Notes: generated from the letters alone by a model not told the origin. Positions 36,853 through 47,500 are shown, counted from the first letter of the stretch. The stretch: DNA of 64,000 nt from DASUNP01 sp963728545 (GCA_963728545.1 CAVSKO010000003.1:1612001-1676000); one strand, 5' to 3'. Program-made: numbers and translations.

Positions 36853-38505
36853 TTAGAAGGCGAATCGATCTCGCTCAAATATCACCTGTGGGCCTGGGCT
36901 TTCGAAGGCAAACCGATCTTGTTCGAACGCGGCCTGCGGGTCGGGTCCATCGAGCGCAGCTTTTTCCTCTCCCCCGATTCCCAGGGGTATTTCCAGCAGC
37001 CTCCGTTCGGGATGCGCAACGCATTCGCACAACAGAGTCTTGTAGTGGCTCAGCATCAGGCTCATCGTCGAGGCATCGAACAGATCAGTGTTGTACTGCA
37101 ATGCCACAACTAGCTCTTGATTACTTTGGGCCACGGCAAACAACAGATCGAAATGGCAGTCTAACCCGCCAACTTCCAGAGGCTCTGTTTCCAGGCCCGC
37201 CAGTTTGATTTCAGCTAAAGAGTCATTATGGTAAGAGAATACTACCTGAAAAATTGGCATGTGGCTCAAGCCTCGCTCGGGCCGTAATTCTTCGACAAGC
37301 TTACCAAACGGCATGTCCTGGTGAGCATACGCCCCGAGCGTTACTTCCCGAACTCGCGCCAGCAACTCTGCAAAAGTCGGGGTGTTGGAGAGGTCCGTGC
37401 GCAAGACGAGCATGTTGACGAAGAACCCTATGATCTTCTCGACTTCGCTATTGTTGCGATTAGCTATGCTTGTTCCTATGACAATATCCTCCTGTCCCGT
37501 ATAGCGATAAAGCAACGCCTTAAAAGCGGCCAGGAGTATCATGAATAAAGTGACAGATTGTTGACGGCTCAGTGCGCGCATAGATTTAACAAGATCGGCT
37601 GAAAGGAAAAGCCATTCGATAGCTCCGCTGTAAGTTTGTATGGGGGGCCGGGGCCGATCAGTTGGGAGTTCAAGAGCCTGGAAACCGGCGAGTTGCTTCC
37701 TCCAGTAAGAGAGGAGCGTTTCCAGAACATCCCCCTTAAGGTACTCTCTTTGCCAGATTGCAAAATCCGCGTACTGGATCGGCTGTCGGGGAAGCTGCGG
37801 ATCAACCTCTTGGCGGAAGGAATCGTACAATGCGTAAAGCTCGTTGACGAATATCTGCCTTGACCATCCATCGCTAACAATATGGTGAGTTATAAAGAGG
37901 GCTACATACTCATCCTCGTCAATTTGAAACAGGAACGCTCTGATCAATGGGCCAGTAGCTAAATCGAATGGCCTATGCGCTTCGATGTCGACGAGTCGCA
38001 ATGCCTCGGCCCGTGCATCGGGCAATCCTCGCAAATTCGTCACGGCTAAGTTGAGCGACATCTCCGGGGCTACGACCTGCACGGGTAACTCGTCTACTGA
38101 CTCGAATGTTGTGCGCAGTGATTCGTGTCGCCTTATAATCTCATTAAGACTGCGTTCCAGTGCCGCCTTGTCCAACTTACCCTTAATGCAGAGCGCAATC
38201 GGCACATTATAGAAAGATCGCTCTTTCTCAAGCTGGTCGAGGAACCACAACCGTTGTTGAGCAAAAGAGAGCGGCAGCAATTCGTTGCGCCTGACCTGGG
38301 CAAAGGCAGTCTCGCGCGAGCTCTGGCCCGCCACCATTGCCGCATCAACCACTTCCGCGAGGCCGGCCACCGTCGGAGTTTCGAAGACTGCCTGCAGGGG
38401 TAAATCGACATGGAGTATTCTCTGAATTCGGATTACGGCTAGTGTGGCTAATAATGAATGGCCGCCGAGATCAAAGAAGTTATCCTGTTTCCCGACTCTA
38501 TCCAC
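36853..38505 (-). CDS. NRPS: T - C, 3' end of long NRPS gene, with duplicated docking tail
   Basis: The reading frame is open from about 38654 but has no ATG; the formal start is a GTG at 38505. It encodes a carrier domain (LGGHSLLATL; its N-terminal half GQIEELIAGIWAELLG lies upstream of the GTG) and a condensation domain (HHIVSDGWS near residue 210, VEELRPERGLSHMPIF). After the C domain comes a short tail in which a roughly 15-residue unit is repeated twice (PQAAFEQDRFAF and PQVIFERDRFAF). One added G in the C-run at 38592-38597 would join this to 38577-40556, giving two carrier domains in a row. I treat it as the end of the gene 44407-36853. Confidence 0.85.
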   Translation of the reverse strand: MDRVGKQDNFFDLGGHSLLATLAVIRIQRILHVDLPLQAVFETPTVAGLAEVVDAAMVAGQSSRETAFAQVRRNELLPLSFAQQRLWFLDQLEKERSFYNVPIALCIKGKLDKAALERSLNEIIRRHESLRTTFESVDELPVQVVAPEMSLNLAVTNLRGLPDARAEALRLVDIEAHRPFDLATGPLIRAFLFQIDEDEYVALFITHHIVSDGWSRQIFVNELYALYDSFRQEVDPQLPRQPIQYADFAIWQREYLKGDVLETLLSYWRKQLAGFQALELPTDRPRPPIQTYSGAIEWLFLSADLVKSMRALSRQQSVTLFMILLAAFKALLYRYTGQEDIVIGTSIANRNNSEVEKIIGFFVNMLVLRTDLSNTPTFAELLARVREVTLGAYAHQDMPFGKLVEELRPERGLSHMPIFQVVFSYHNDSLAEIKLAGLETEPLEVGGLDCHFDLLFAVAQSNQELVVALQYNTDLFDASTMSLMLSHYKTLLCECVAHPERRLLEIPLGIGGEEKAALDGPDPQAAFEQDRFAFESPGPQVIFERDRFAF

Positions 38506-38576
38506 GCCTAGAAGCTCCGCCCATATTCCAGCGATCAGTTCTTCAATCTGACCGTGAGTGGCTTCACCTGCGCCTA

Positions 38577-40556
38577 TTATGGTCTCGCGCTCCCCCCTGA
38601 ATCCGGCGGCATATCGTAGTTTAACTTTTCGCTGATCGTTACTAATCTGCTCTCACCCTCGCTCAGATGTTTCTCTATCTCCTGGCTCAAACCCTCTACA
38701 GTCGGATTCTCAAACAAGCTCCTTATCTGCATCTGCACGCCGAACATCTGTTTGATTCTTGATATTACCTGCATCGCTTGCAGAGAGTGACCGCCAGCGT
38801 CGAAGAAGCTCTCTCGCCTCCCTACTCTCTCTACCCTCAACACCTGCTCGAATATCCCTCCTACTACCTCCTCTATCCCTCCTCTCTCCTCTTCTTCCTC
38901 TTCCCTCTCCTCTTCCTCATCCTCTACCCTCTCCTCCATCCTCATCAACGCTACTCGATCCACCTTCCCATTCTCCGTCAAAGGCACTCTCTCTATCCTC
39001 ACATACTCTCTTACCCTCATATACTCCGGCACCTTCTTGCTCACATGCCTGCTCAACTCCTCCTTGCTCACCTCCTCTCTCATCACCACATATCCCACCA
39101 GCCTCTTCTCTCCTCCTTCGCCTCCCTTCAACACCACCACTGCCTCCTCCACTCCCCAGTGACTCCTCAGCGCCACCTCCACTTCTCCCATCTCCACCCT
39201 ATACCCTCGAACCTTCACCTGCCCGTCTCTCCTTCCTATGAACTCTATTCTCCCGTCTCCCTTCTGCCTCACTTCGTCCCCTGTGTCGTACAGCCTCTCT
39301 CCTCCTCTCTCACTGTACGGGTCCGGCCTGAACTTCTCGGCCGTCTGATCCGCCCATCCTTCGTACCCTCGCCCCAATCCATCTCCTCCTGCATACAGCC
39401 TTCCTACTACTCCTATCCCACTCTCCTTCATCCTCTCATCGAGCACGTACGCTCGCGTGTTCGATATCGCCTTGCCTATCGGCACGCTCCTGCCCATCTC
39501 CTGCGCCCCTCTCATCCTGTGGCAACACGTGAAGGTCGTATTCTCGGTCGGCCCGTACCCGTTTATCAGCTCCCCTCTGCTTTCCTCCAGGTATCTCTCC
39601 ACCTCCCGCTCCATCAGCACATCTCCTCCTGCCAGCATCTGCCTCACTCCACTGATCTCCTCCATCTGCTCTTGCACCATCAGGTGGAACAGCCCCGCCG
39701 TCAGCCACATCGTCGTCACCTCGTGCCTCTTCACCTTCCTCCCTATCTCCTCCAGCGTCGGCCTCTGCCTCTCCATCACGATTAGCCTTCCCCCGTTGAG
39801 CAGCACTCCCCACATCTCGAACGTTGAGGCGTCGAATGTCACCGGCGCCATCTGCAACATGATGACCTCCTCGCTCAGCTCCGCGTAGTCACAGTTCTTC
39901 ACCAGCCTCACGACTGACCTGTGGCTGACCATCACTCCCTTGGGCCTGCCCGTCGTCCCTGACGTGTACATGACATAGGCCAGGCTATCGCCGACAGCCC
40001 TGCACTCAGGCCGTCGGCTGCTCTGCTCGCCTATCTGCCGACGCTCGGTGTCCAGGCAGATCACCTCTCGCATCGGCTCGAAGACCTCCCTGTGCCTCTG
40101 CTGTGTCACGACCAAGCCTGACTGGCTTCCATCGAGCATGCTACGAATCCTGTCGGGAGGGTAGGAGGGGTCAATGGGCAGATAGGTGGCCCCGGCCTTG
40201 AGTATGGCCAGCATCGCCACAACCATATCAAGGCCCCTGTCAACACACAGGCCCACCCTCTGCTCGTCGCTCACTCCTCTGGCTCGCAGATAATTTCCCA
40301 ACCTGTTCGCCTCTCGCTCCAACTCTCCATAGCTGATCTGTTGGTCCTCATACTCCACCGCTATGGCCTCCGCACGCCGGCTCGCCTCACGCCCGAAGAG
40401 TTCGCCTATGCTTGCCTCCCGCTCGTAGTCCCTGCTGGTCTGATTCCACTCCCGGATCAGCCGCTTCTCCTCGTCCGTCACCATCTCAAGCTCGGATACG
40501 GGCCGATCCGGACAGGCCGCCACCGATTCCAGAAGCCTGACGTAGTGGCGCGACAT
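38577..40556 (-). CDS. NRPS: end of C - A (Val) - T
   Basis: The first 40 residues (SRHYVRLLESV...) are the end of a condensation domain carried over from 40597-43629. An adenylation domain follows (SGTTGRPKGVMVSH; pocket D-A-F-W-L-G-G-T-F-K, Val), then a carrier domain (AGGHSLQAMQ near residue 590). The A-T linker is a run of acidic residues (EDEEEEREEEEEERGG). This is one of three nearly identical Val modules. The frame enters from 40597-43629 through a GGTTCTC site at 40665-40671. It ends in SGGSARP at a G-run, beyond which a second carrier domain starts in another frame. Confidence 0.88.
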   Translation of the reverse strand: MSRHYVRLLESVAACPDRPVSELEMVTDEEKRLIREWNQTSRDYEREASIGELFGREASRRAEAIAVEYEDQQISYGELEREANRLGNYLRARGVSDEQRVGLCVDRGLDMVVAMLAILKAGATYLPIDPSYPPDRIRSMLDGSQSGLVVTQQRHREVFEPMREVICLDTERRQIGEQSSRRPECRAVGDSLAYVMYTSGTTGRPKGVMVSHRSVVRLVKNCDYAELSEEVIMLQMAPVTFDASTFEMWGVLLNGGRLIVMERQRPTLEEIGRKVKRHEVTTMWLTAGLFHLMVQEQMEEISGVRQMLAGGDVLMEREVERYLEESRGELINGYGPTENTTFTCCHRMRGAQEMGRSVPIGKAISNTRAYVLDERMKESGIGVVGRLYAGGDGLGRGYEGWADQTAEKFRPDPYSERGGERLYDTGDEVRQKGDGRIEFIGRRDGQVKVRGYRVEMGEVEVALRSHWGVEEAVVVLKGGEGGEKRLVGYVVMREEVSKEELSRHVSKKVPEYMRVREYVRIERVPLTENGKVDRVALMRMEERVEDEEEEREEEEEERGGIEEVVGGIFEQVLRVERVGRRESFFDAGGHSLQAMQVISRIKQMFGVQMQIRSLFENPTVEGLSQEIEKHLSEGESRLVTISEKLNYDMPPDSGGSARP

Positions 40557-41046
40557 GCGCTCAATGGTCGGCCGCTCGAACAGGTCGGTGCTGTATTCAA
40601 TGGAGGCCCTCAGCCCGTCGGGCGTGTTGCTGACGGCAAGGTAGAGGTCGAACTTCGACGTGCCGGTTCTCGACCCTGGTCTGGCTCAAGCTGAGGGCGT
40701 CGAGTTGCAGCGAGGAGTCGGACGAAGAGTGGAGGCTGAAGGCGACCTGGAAGAGAGGAGAGCGACTGAGATTCCTGTCCGGCTGCAACTCCTCGACCAG
40801 CCTCTCGAACGGCAAATCCTGGTGCGCATACGCCCCAACGCACGCCTCCCTCACCCTGCCCAGAAGCTGCTTGAAGGTCGGCTCCCCTGATAGCTCTGTC
40901 CTTATGACCAGCGTGTTGACGAAGAAGCCTATCAGCGGCTCGACCTCCCCCCTCGTCCGATTGGCTATGGGCGTGCCCACCACTATATCAACCTGCCCGC
41001 TGTACCTCATCAATAGCACGTTGAACGCCGCCAACATCGTCATAAA
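38780..41046. repeat. Val module block, copy A (matches 46134-48403)
   Basis: About 2.27 kb covering the end of a C domain, the whole Val adenylation domain and the start of the carrier domain. It matches 46134-48403 almost base for base (offset 7,357, or 7,354 left of a 3-bp difference in the acidic linker). Both copies carry the same frame-breaking GGTTCTC. The inner part (38780-40380) also matches copy B at 41973-43567. Confidence 0.88.
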
Positions 41047-43629
41047 CATTGTTGCATTATTATCGCGGGCTATTGCTTTAAGTTCTGCCGGCAACCTCTG
41101 CGCTAAGTCTTCAGGAATTTCGACAAAGTGATGTGCTCCACGGAACGTCTGAATTGGCGGTCGCTGTCTGTCAGTCGACAGCGCCAGTACCTCAGGCGCT
41201 CCTGCTAACTGTTTCCTCCAATATTCCAGGTTCTTTTCCAGCACCTCGCCTTGCAGCCACTCCCTCTGCCACACCGCGTAATCAGCATACTGAATTGGCA
41301 ATTCTTTAAGAGGTGAGGGTTTGCCATTTAAGAATGCTTTGTAAAGCGAGGCAAATTCTCGGATGAACACTTCCAGGGTCCAGGCATCGGCAACGATATG
41401 ATGCAAGATCATTAATAGAGTATGGTCTTGTTCGCTCTTCTTAATCAGCTTGGCTCTTACAAGAATGTCTCGCGAAAGATCGAAAGGTATCAATGCTTCT
41501 TCTATAGTAAGCTTGACGATTTCATCAGCCTGTTCCGATTCAGGCACATCACTTATATCTTCAACATACAGATCGAGCGAAAAAGTTGGATAGACGCAAA
41601 GGATCGGTTGTCCACTTGCAATTGGGAAGTTCGTCCTCAGAACTTCATGCCTTCGGATGATTTCATTTAGGCATTGCTCCACAATTGTAACATCCAACAC
41701 GCCTTTTAGATCGAAAGCAGCATATATATTATAGGCGGGGTTTTCGGGCATTAGCTGAGCTAAGAACCACATCTGTTGCTGCGCAAATGATAAGGGCAGT
41801 TCCCCACTTCGGGAGGCAGGCAAGATCGGTGGAGCTTCAAGTCCCTGATCTCCCTTTATCCGTGAGTCTATGGCTTCAGCTAATTCCGCGACCGTAGGCT
41901 TCTCAAAGATTATTTGCAGTGGCAGGTCTATTTTAAAAGCCTCTTGAATTCGAATGACGACAAGCATGGCCAGCAGAGAGTGACCGCCAGCATCGAAGAA
42001 GCTCTCTCGCCTCCCTACCCTCTCCACTCTCAACACCTGCTCGAATATCCCTCCTACTACCTCCTCTATCCCTCCTCTCTCCTCTTCTTCCTCTTCCCTC
42101 TCCTCCTCCTCATCATCCTCTCTCCTCTCCTCCATCCTCATCAACGCTACTCGATCCACCTTCCCATTCTCCGTCAAAGGCACTCTCTCTATCCTCACGT
42201 ACTCTCTTACCCTCATATACTCCGGCACCTTCTTGCTCACATGCCTGCTCAACTCCTCCTTGCTCACCTCCTCTCTCATCACCACATATCCCACCAGCCT
42301 CTTCTCTCCTCCTTCGCCTCCCTTCAACACCACCACTGCCTCCTCCACTCCCCAGTGACTCCTCAGCGCCACCTCCACTTCTCCCATCTCCACCCTATAC
42401 CCTCGAACCTTCACCTGCCCGTCTCTCCTTCCTATGAACTCTATTCTCCCGTCTCCTTTCTGCCTCACTTCGTCTCCCGTGTCGTACAGCCTCTCTCCTC
42501 CTCTCTCACTGTACGGGTCCGGCCTGAACTTCTCGGCCGTCTGATCCGCCCATCCCTCGTACCCTCGCCCCAATCCATCTCCTCCTGCATACAGCCTTCC
42601 TACTACTCCTATCCCACTCTCCTTCATCCTCTCATCGAGCACGTACGCTCGCGTGTTCGATATCGCCTTGCCTATCGGCACACTCCTGCCCATCTCCTGC
42701 GCCCCTCTCATCCTGTGGCAACACGTGAAGGTCGTATTCTCGGTCGGCCCGTACCCGTTTATCAGCTCCCCTCTGCTTTCCTCCAGGTATCTCTCCACCT
42801 CCCGCTCCATCAGCACATCTCCTCCTGCCAACATCTGCCTCACTCCACTGATCTCCTCCATCTGCTCTTGCACCATCAGGTGGAACAGCCCCGCCGTCAG
42901 CCACATCGTCGTCACCTCGTGCCTCTTCACCTTCCTCCCTATCTCCTCCAGCGTCGGCCTCTGCCTCTCCATCACGATTAGCCTTCCTCCGTTGAGCAGC
43001 ACTCCCCACATCTCGAACGTTGAGGCGTCGAACGTCACCGGCGCCATCTGCAACATGATGACTTCGTCGCTCAGCTCCGCGTAGTCACAGTTCTTCACCA
43101 GCCTCACGACTGACCTGTGGCTGACCATCACTCCCTTGGGCCTGCCCGTCGTCCCTGACGTGTACATGACATAGGCCAGGCTATCGCCGACAGCCCTGCA
43201 CTCAGGCCGTCGGCTGCTCTGCTCGCCTATCTGCCGACGCTCGGTGTCCAGGCAGATCACCTCTCGCATCGGCTCGAAGACCTCCCTGTGTCTCTGCTGT
43301 GTCACGACCAAGCCTGACTGGCTTCCATCGAGCATGCTACGAATCCTGTCGGGAGGGTAGGAGGGGTCAATGGGCAGATAGGTGGCCCCGGCCTTGAGTA
43401 TGGCCAGCATCGCCACGACCATATCAAGGCCCCTGTCAACACACAGGCCCACCCTCTGCTCGTCGCTCACTCCTCTGGCTCGCAGATAATTTCCCAACCT
43501 GTTCGCCTCTCGCTCCAACTCTCCATAGCTGATCTGTTGGTCCTCATACTCCACCGCTATTGAATGCGGTTCTCGCCTTAGCCTGCTCTTCAAATAGCTG
43601 GTGGATCGTCTTATCCTTGGGGTACTCAC
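40597..43629 (-). CDS. NRPS: A (Val) - T - C
   Basis: After a formal, probably false start, the frame encodes a Val adenylation domain (SGTTGRPKG; D-A-F-W-L-G-G-T-F-K), an acidic linker, a carrier domain (AGGHSLLAML) and a condensation domain whose active site reads HHIVADAWT (Ala for the last Gly of HHxxxDG). The C domain is its own up to about 41046 and then joins the repeated block. Frame breaks occur at both ends: GGTTCTC at 43568-43574 (reading GGTCTC joins the half-C frame as EQAKARPHSIAVEY) and GGTTCTC at 40665-40671 (reading GGTCTC continues as RVETGTSKFDLYLAVS). I therefore join 43544-44407, this, 38577-40556 and 36853-38505 as one gene. Confidence 0.88.
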   Translation of the reverse strand: MSTPRIRRSTSYLKSRLRREPHSIAVEYEDQQISYGELEREANRLGNYLRARGVSDEQRVGLCVDRGLDMVVAMLAILKAGATYLPIDPSYPPDRIRSMLDGSQSGLVVTQQRHREVFEPMREVICLDTERRQIGEQSSRRPECRAVGDSLAYVMYTSGTTGRPKGVMVSHRSVVRLVKNCDYAELSDEVIMLQMAPVTFDASTFEMWGVLLNGGRLIVMERQRPTLEEIGRKVKRHEVTTMWLTAGLFHLMVQEQMEEISGVRQMLAGGDVLMEREVERYLEESRGELINGYGPTENTTFTCCHRMRGAQEMGRSVPIGKAISNTRAYVLDERMKESGIGVVGRLYAGGDGLGRGYEGWADQTAEKFRPDPYSERGGERLYDTGDEVRQKGDGRIEFIGRRDGQVKVRGYRVEMGEVEVALRSHWGVEEAVVVLKGGEGGEKRLVGYVVMREEVSKEELSRHVSKKVPEYMRVREYVRIERVPLTENGKVDRVALMRMEERREDDEEEEREEEEEERGGIEEVVGGIFEQVLRVERVGRRESFFDAGGHSLLAMLVVIRIQEAFKIDLPLQIIFEKPTVAELAEAIDSRIKGDQGLEAPPILPASRSGELPLSFAQQQMWFLAQLMPENPAYNIYAAFDLKGVLDVTIVEQCLNEIIRRHEVLRTNFPIASGQPILCVYPTFSLDLYVEDISDVPESEQADEIVKLTIEEALIPFDLSRDILVRAKLIKKSEQDHTLLMILHHIVADAWTLEVFIREFASLYKAFLNGKPSPLKELPIQYADYAVWQREWLQGEVLEKNLEYWRKQLAGAPEVLALSTDRQRPPIQTFRGAHHFVEIPEDLAQRLPAELKAIARDNNATMFMTMLAAFNVLLMRYSGQVDIVVGTPIANRTRGEVEPLIGFFVNTLVIRTELSGEPTFKQLLGRVREACVGAYAHQDLPFERLVEELQPDRNLSRSPLFQVAFSLHSSSDSSLQLDALSLSQTRVENRHVEVRPLPCRQQHARRAEGLH
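41973..43567. repeat. Val module block, copy B
   Basis: A Val adenylation domain plus the start of the carrier domain, nearly identical to copies A (38780-40380) and C (46134-47730). Its linker is 3 bp longer than in copy A. The match ends at about AVEYEDQQ, one base from the frame-breaking GGTTCTC at 43568. Confidence 0.85.
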
Positions 43630-44407
43630 GATACGTCTTGTTAAAGCCAGAGAGCCGTTCTTCTTCCTCTTTCGAGGTCATCTTGATCTCTGAGATGGTT
43701 CGGTCAGGATTGTCAAGGACGGCTTTGATAACTTGTCCGTAATGCTGTACGAATAGCGATATGCTCTCCTCGTGGAAGAGCCAGACGTTGTATTCAACGG
43801 TGCCGGTGATTTTATCACCTACTATAGAGAACGCTATCGTGATGTCATTCTCGATGTGCTCCAGATTCTGCTTGTTATTTATATTGTCGAGCATCACTGC
43901 CACATTGAACAGAGGTGCTTGATTGCTCGGCACATCAATCCCAAGTATTTCGAGGAGCCTTTCGAATGGAAACTTCTCGTTCGAGTAAGCCTCGGCCAAA
44001 GTGCGCTTCACGTCTTGCAGCAACTGCCTTACTGTAGTCGCTCCGGTGACGCGATCTCGCAGCAATAAAACTTTGTTGAGCAGAGCGTCTTCGCTATGTT
44101 GCTCGTGAATGGTGGTAGCTACGATTACATCCTCTACGCCGGTGTATTTATGTAGGCATATCTTAAGCGCTGCCACCAGAATCGCAAAAATCAGCGATTC
44201 GTTGTCGCCGCATGCGCCAAATAAGCGCCTCACGGTTTGAGAATCCAATTCTATGCTGACGTCGCCTCTATGGCCGGTAAAAACATCAGGCCGTTTAAAG
44301 TCTAACGGCAAGCCGGACATAGTCAGCTTGCCCGCGAGCTTCTCTAGCCAGTAGGCTCTCTCTTTATCGAGGTGGTCGCTGAAGAATCTCTTATCTAGTC
44401 TTTCCAT
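43544..44407 (-). CDS. NRPS N-terminus: half condensation domain
   Basis: The ATG at 44407 opens a protein that begins with about 230 residues of a condensation C-lobe only (ERAYWLEKLAG at residue 15, EKFPFERLLEILG, PLFNVAVML). The N-lobe and HHxxxDG are missing. The same layout starts the protein at 27567. The frame then reaches the A-domain linker (KTIHQLFEEQAKA) and is lost at GGTTCTC (43568-43574). Reading GGTCTC there continues directly into the Val adenylation domain of 40597-43629. The gene follows the C-ending protein of 49627-44584 after a 176-base gap with no recognised feature, so the half-C may receive that protein's tail. Confidence 0.85.
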   Translation of the reverse strand: MERLDKRFFSDHLDKERAYWLEKLAGKLTMSGLPLDFKRPDVFTGHRGDVSIELDSQTVRRLFGACGDNESLIFAILVAALKICLHKYTGVEDVIVATTIHEQHSEDALLNKVLLLRDRVTGATTVRQLLQDVKRTLAEAYSNEKFPFERLLEILGIDVPSNQAPLFNVAVMLDNINNKQNLEHIENDITIAFSIVGDKITGTVEYNVWLFHEESISLFVQHYGQVIKAVLDNPDRTISEIKMTSKEEEERLSGFNKTYREYPKDKTIHQLFEEQAKARTAFNSGGV

Positions 44408-44583
44408 TTTCTATACCCAGTTTGGATTGATTGGTGGACTGGTGCCGGGCTATGCGACATGGCTAACAGATTCGGGGTCCAACGTGGGACGGTCATAATT
44501 AAGGGTTTCTATGTACTTAGGAAGGAAATTATCCGGACTCCCGGTGTCGTTTATAAACCTCAACGCTGAATGTCTGACGTAAC

Positions 44584-47500
44584 CTATATCGAAAAGCTCT
44601 GTTCAAACTCCTCTATGCTGCTGGTTCGTTGTAGGAGTGCATTTTCTTCTTCGAGCAGCATATCGAGATCTTTTATTCTGGTATCAGGGCCAGCCACAAT
44701 ACTGGTCAATAATCTTTCAAAGTGGATTAGCATTCGTCTGATCGTACTTGATAGGAAAAGGTCTGTACTATAAGCCATCCATCCGCTTAATCGGTCTGGG
44801 CCGTCACATATATGTAACGTCAGGTCAAATTTAGATGTAGTGGTATCAATTATGATAGGGGTTAAATCCAGCCCTGCTATCTGTGTCCTCCTCGGCGATT
44901 CTTCGTGAAAGCTGAAGGCGACCTGGAAGAGAGGAGAGCGACTGAGATTCCTGTCCGGCTGCAACTCCTCGACCAGCCTCTCGAACGGCAAATCCTGGTG
45001 CGCATACGCCCCAACGCACGCCTCCCTCACCCTGCCCAGAAGCTGCTTGAAGGTCGGCTCTCCTGATAGCTCCGTCCTTATGACCAGCGTGTTGACGAAG
45101 AAGCCTATCAGCGGCTCGACCTCCCCCCTCGTCCGATTGGCTATGGGCGTGCCCACCACTATATCAACCTGCCCGCTGTACCTCATCAATAGCACGTTGA
45201 AGGCCGCCAACATCGTCATAAAGATCGTCGCCCCTTCGCCTCGGCTCATCTCCTTAAGCCTGCCGCTCACCTCCTGGCTCACCTCCAACCTCTCGACACC
45301 TCCCCTCCCGCTCATCACAGTCGGCCGCGCGCGGTCACTGCTTATGCTCACCTGATCGGGAGCACCGGCCAGCCTCTGGCTCCAGTAGCGGAGTTGCTCG
45401 TCAAGCAGTTCGCCCTGCAGCCACTGCCTCTGCCACACCGCATAATCGGCGTACTGTACGGGCAGTTCCTCAAGCGGCGAGCGCTCTCGCCTCGCATACG
45501 CCTCGTAAATCTGACCTAGCTCTCTCATCAGCACCTGCATGCTCCATCCGTCAGAGACTATGTGGTGCAGGGTTATCACTATCACGCTCAACCCTTCTTT
45601 CCCTCTCAACTGCTTCACCCTTATCAGGGGACCTTTGCTTAGATCGAACCTCTTTTCCTCCTCCTGCCTGACTACCCTGATCACCTCTTCCAGCCTCTCG
45701 GCCTCATCCTTCCCTCTCAACTCCTCCACCTCAACCTTTATATCCGCATCCTCATCTATCACTTGCACGGGTTCCCCGTCCTCTACCTCTATCCTCGTTC
45801 TCAGCACCTCGTGTCTTCTCACTATCTCTCTTATGCTCATCTCAAGTACTACGTCGTCTAACTCGCCGTTCACCCAGTAGGCCATCGGTACGTTATAGCT
45901 GACGCTGTCGGGCATCAACCTATCGAGGAACCACAGCCGCTGCTGCGCGTATGACAGTTTCACCTTGCCGCCACGCTTCGTCCTCTTTATCTCGGCCGGC
46001 GGCGTGGCGCCCCCCGTCAGATGCTTCTTCACCTCTTGGCTCAAACCCTCTACAGTCGGATTCTCAAACAAGCTCCTCATCTGCATCTCGATGCCGAGCA
46101 ACTGCCTCACCCTCGACATCAGTTGCGTGGCCAGCAGAGAGTGACCGCCAGCATCGAAGAAGCTCTCTCGCCTCCCTACCCTCTCCACTCTCAACACCTG
46201 CTCGAATATCCCTCCTACTACCTCCTCTATCCCTCCTCTCTCCTCTTCTTCCTCTTTCCTCTCCTCCTCCTCATCATCCTCTACCCTCTCCTCCATCCTC
46301 ATCAACGCTACTCGATCCACCTTCCCATTCTCCGTCAAAGGCACTCTCTCTATCCTCACGTACTCACTCACCCTCATATACTCCGGCACCTTCTTGCTCA
46401 CATGCCTGCTCAACTCCTCCTTGCTCACCTCCTCTCTCATCACCACATATCCCACCAGCCTCTTCTCTCCTCCTTCGCCTCCCTTCAACACCACCACTGC
46501 CTCCTCCACTCCCCAGTGACTCCTCAGCGCCACCTCCACTTCTCCCATCTCCACCCTATACCCTCGAACCTTCACCTGCCCGTCTCTCCTTCCTATGAAC
46601 TCTATTCTCCCGTCTCCTTTCTGCCTCACTTCGTCTCCCGTGTCGTACAGCCTCTCTCCTCCTCTCTCACTGTACGGGTCCGGCCTGAACTTCTCGGCCG
46701 TCTGATCCGCCCATCCCTCGTACCCTCGCCCCAATCCATCTCCTCCCGCATACAGCCTTCCTACTACTCCTATCCCACTCTCCTTCATCCTCTCATCGAG
46801 CACGTACGCTCGCGTGTTCGATATCGCCTTGCCTATCGGCACACTCCTGCCCATCTCCTGCGCCCCTCTCATCCTGTGGCAACACGTGAAGGTCGTATTC
46901 TCAGTCGGCCCGTACCCGTTTATCAGCTCCCCTCTGCTTTCCTCCAGGTATCTCTCCACCTCCCGCTCCATCAGCACATCTCCTCCTGCCAGCATCTGCC
47001 TCACTCCACTGATCTCCTCCATCTGCTCTTGCACCATCAGGTGGAACAGCCCCGCCGTCAGCCACATCGTCGTCACCTCGTGCCTCTTCACCTTCCTCCC
47101 TATCTCCTCCAGCGTCGGCCTCTGCCTCTCCATCACGATTAGCCTTCCTCCGTTGAGCAGCACTCCCCACATCTCGAACGTTGAGGCGTCGAATGTCACC
47201 GGCGCCATCTGCAACATGATGACTTCGTCGCTCAGCTCCGCGTAGTCACAGTTCTTCACCAGCCTCACGACTGACCTGTGGCTGACCATCACTCCCTTGG
47301 GCCTGCCCGTCGTCCCTGACGTGTACATGACATAGGCCAGGCTATCGCCGACAGCCCTGCACTCAGGCCGTCGGCTGCTCTGCTCGCCTATCTGCTGACG
47401 CTCGGTGTCCAGGCAGATCACCTCTCGCATCGGCTCGAAGACCTCCCTGTGCCTCTGCTGTGTCACGACCAAGCCTGACTGGCTTCCATCGAGCATGCTA

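Noticed and set aside
38778..39785. Long plus-strand open frames rich in Leu, His, Pro and Ser (also 41914-42981 and 46021-47142).
   Set aside because: They are antisense shadows of the Val modules. The purine-rich coding strand lacks stop codons on its complement. The minus strand has all NRPS motifs in order.
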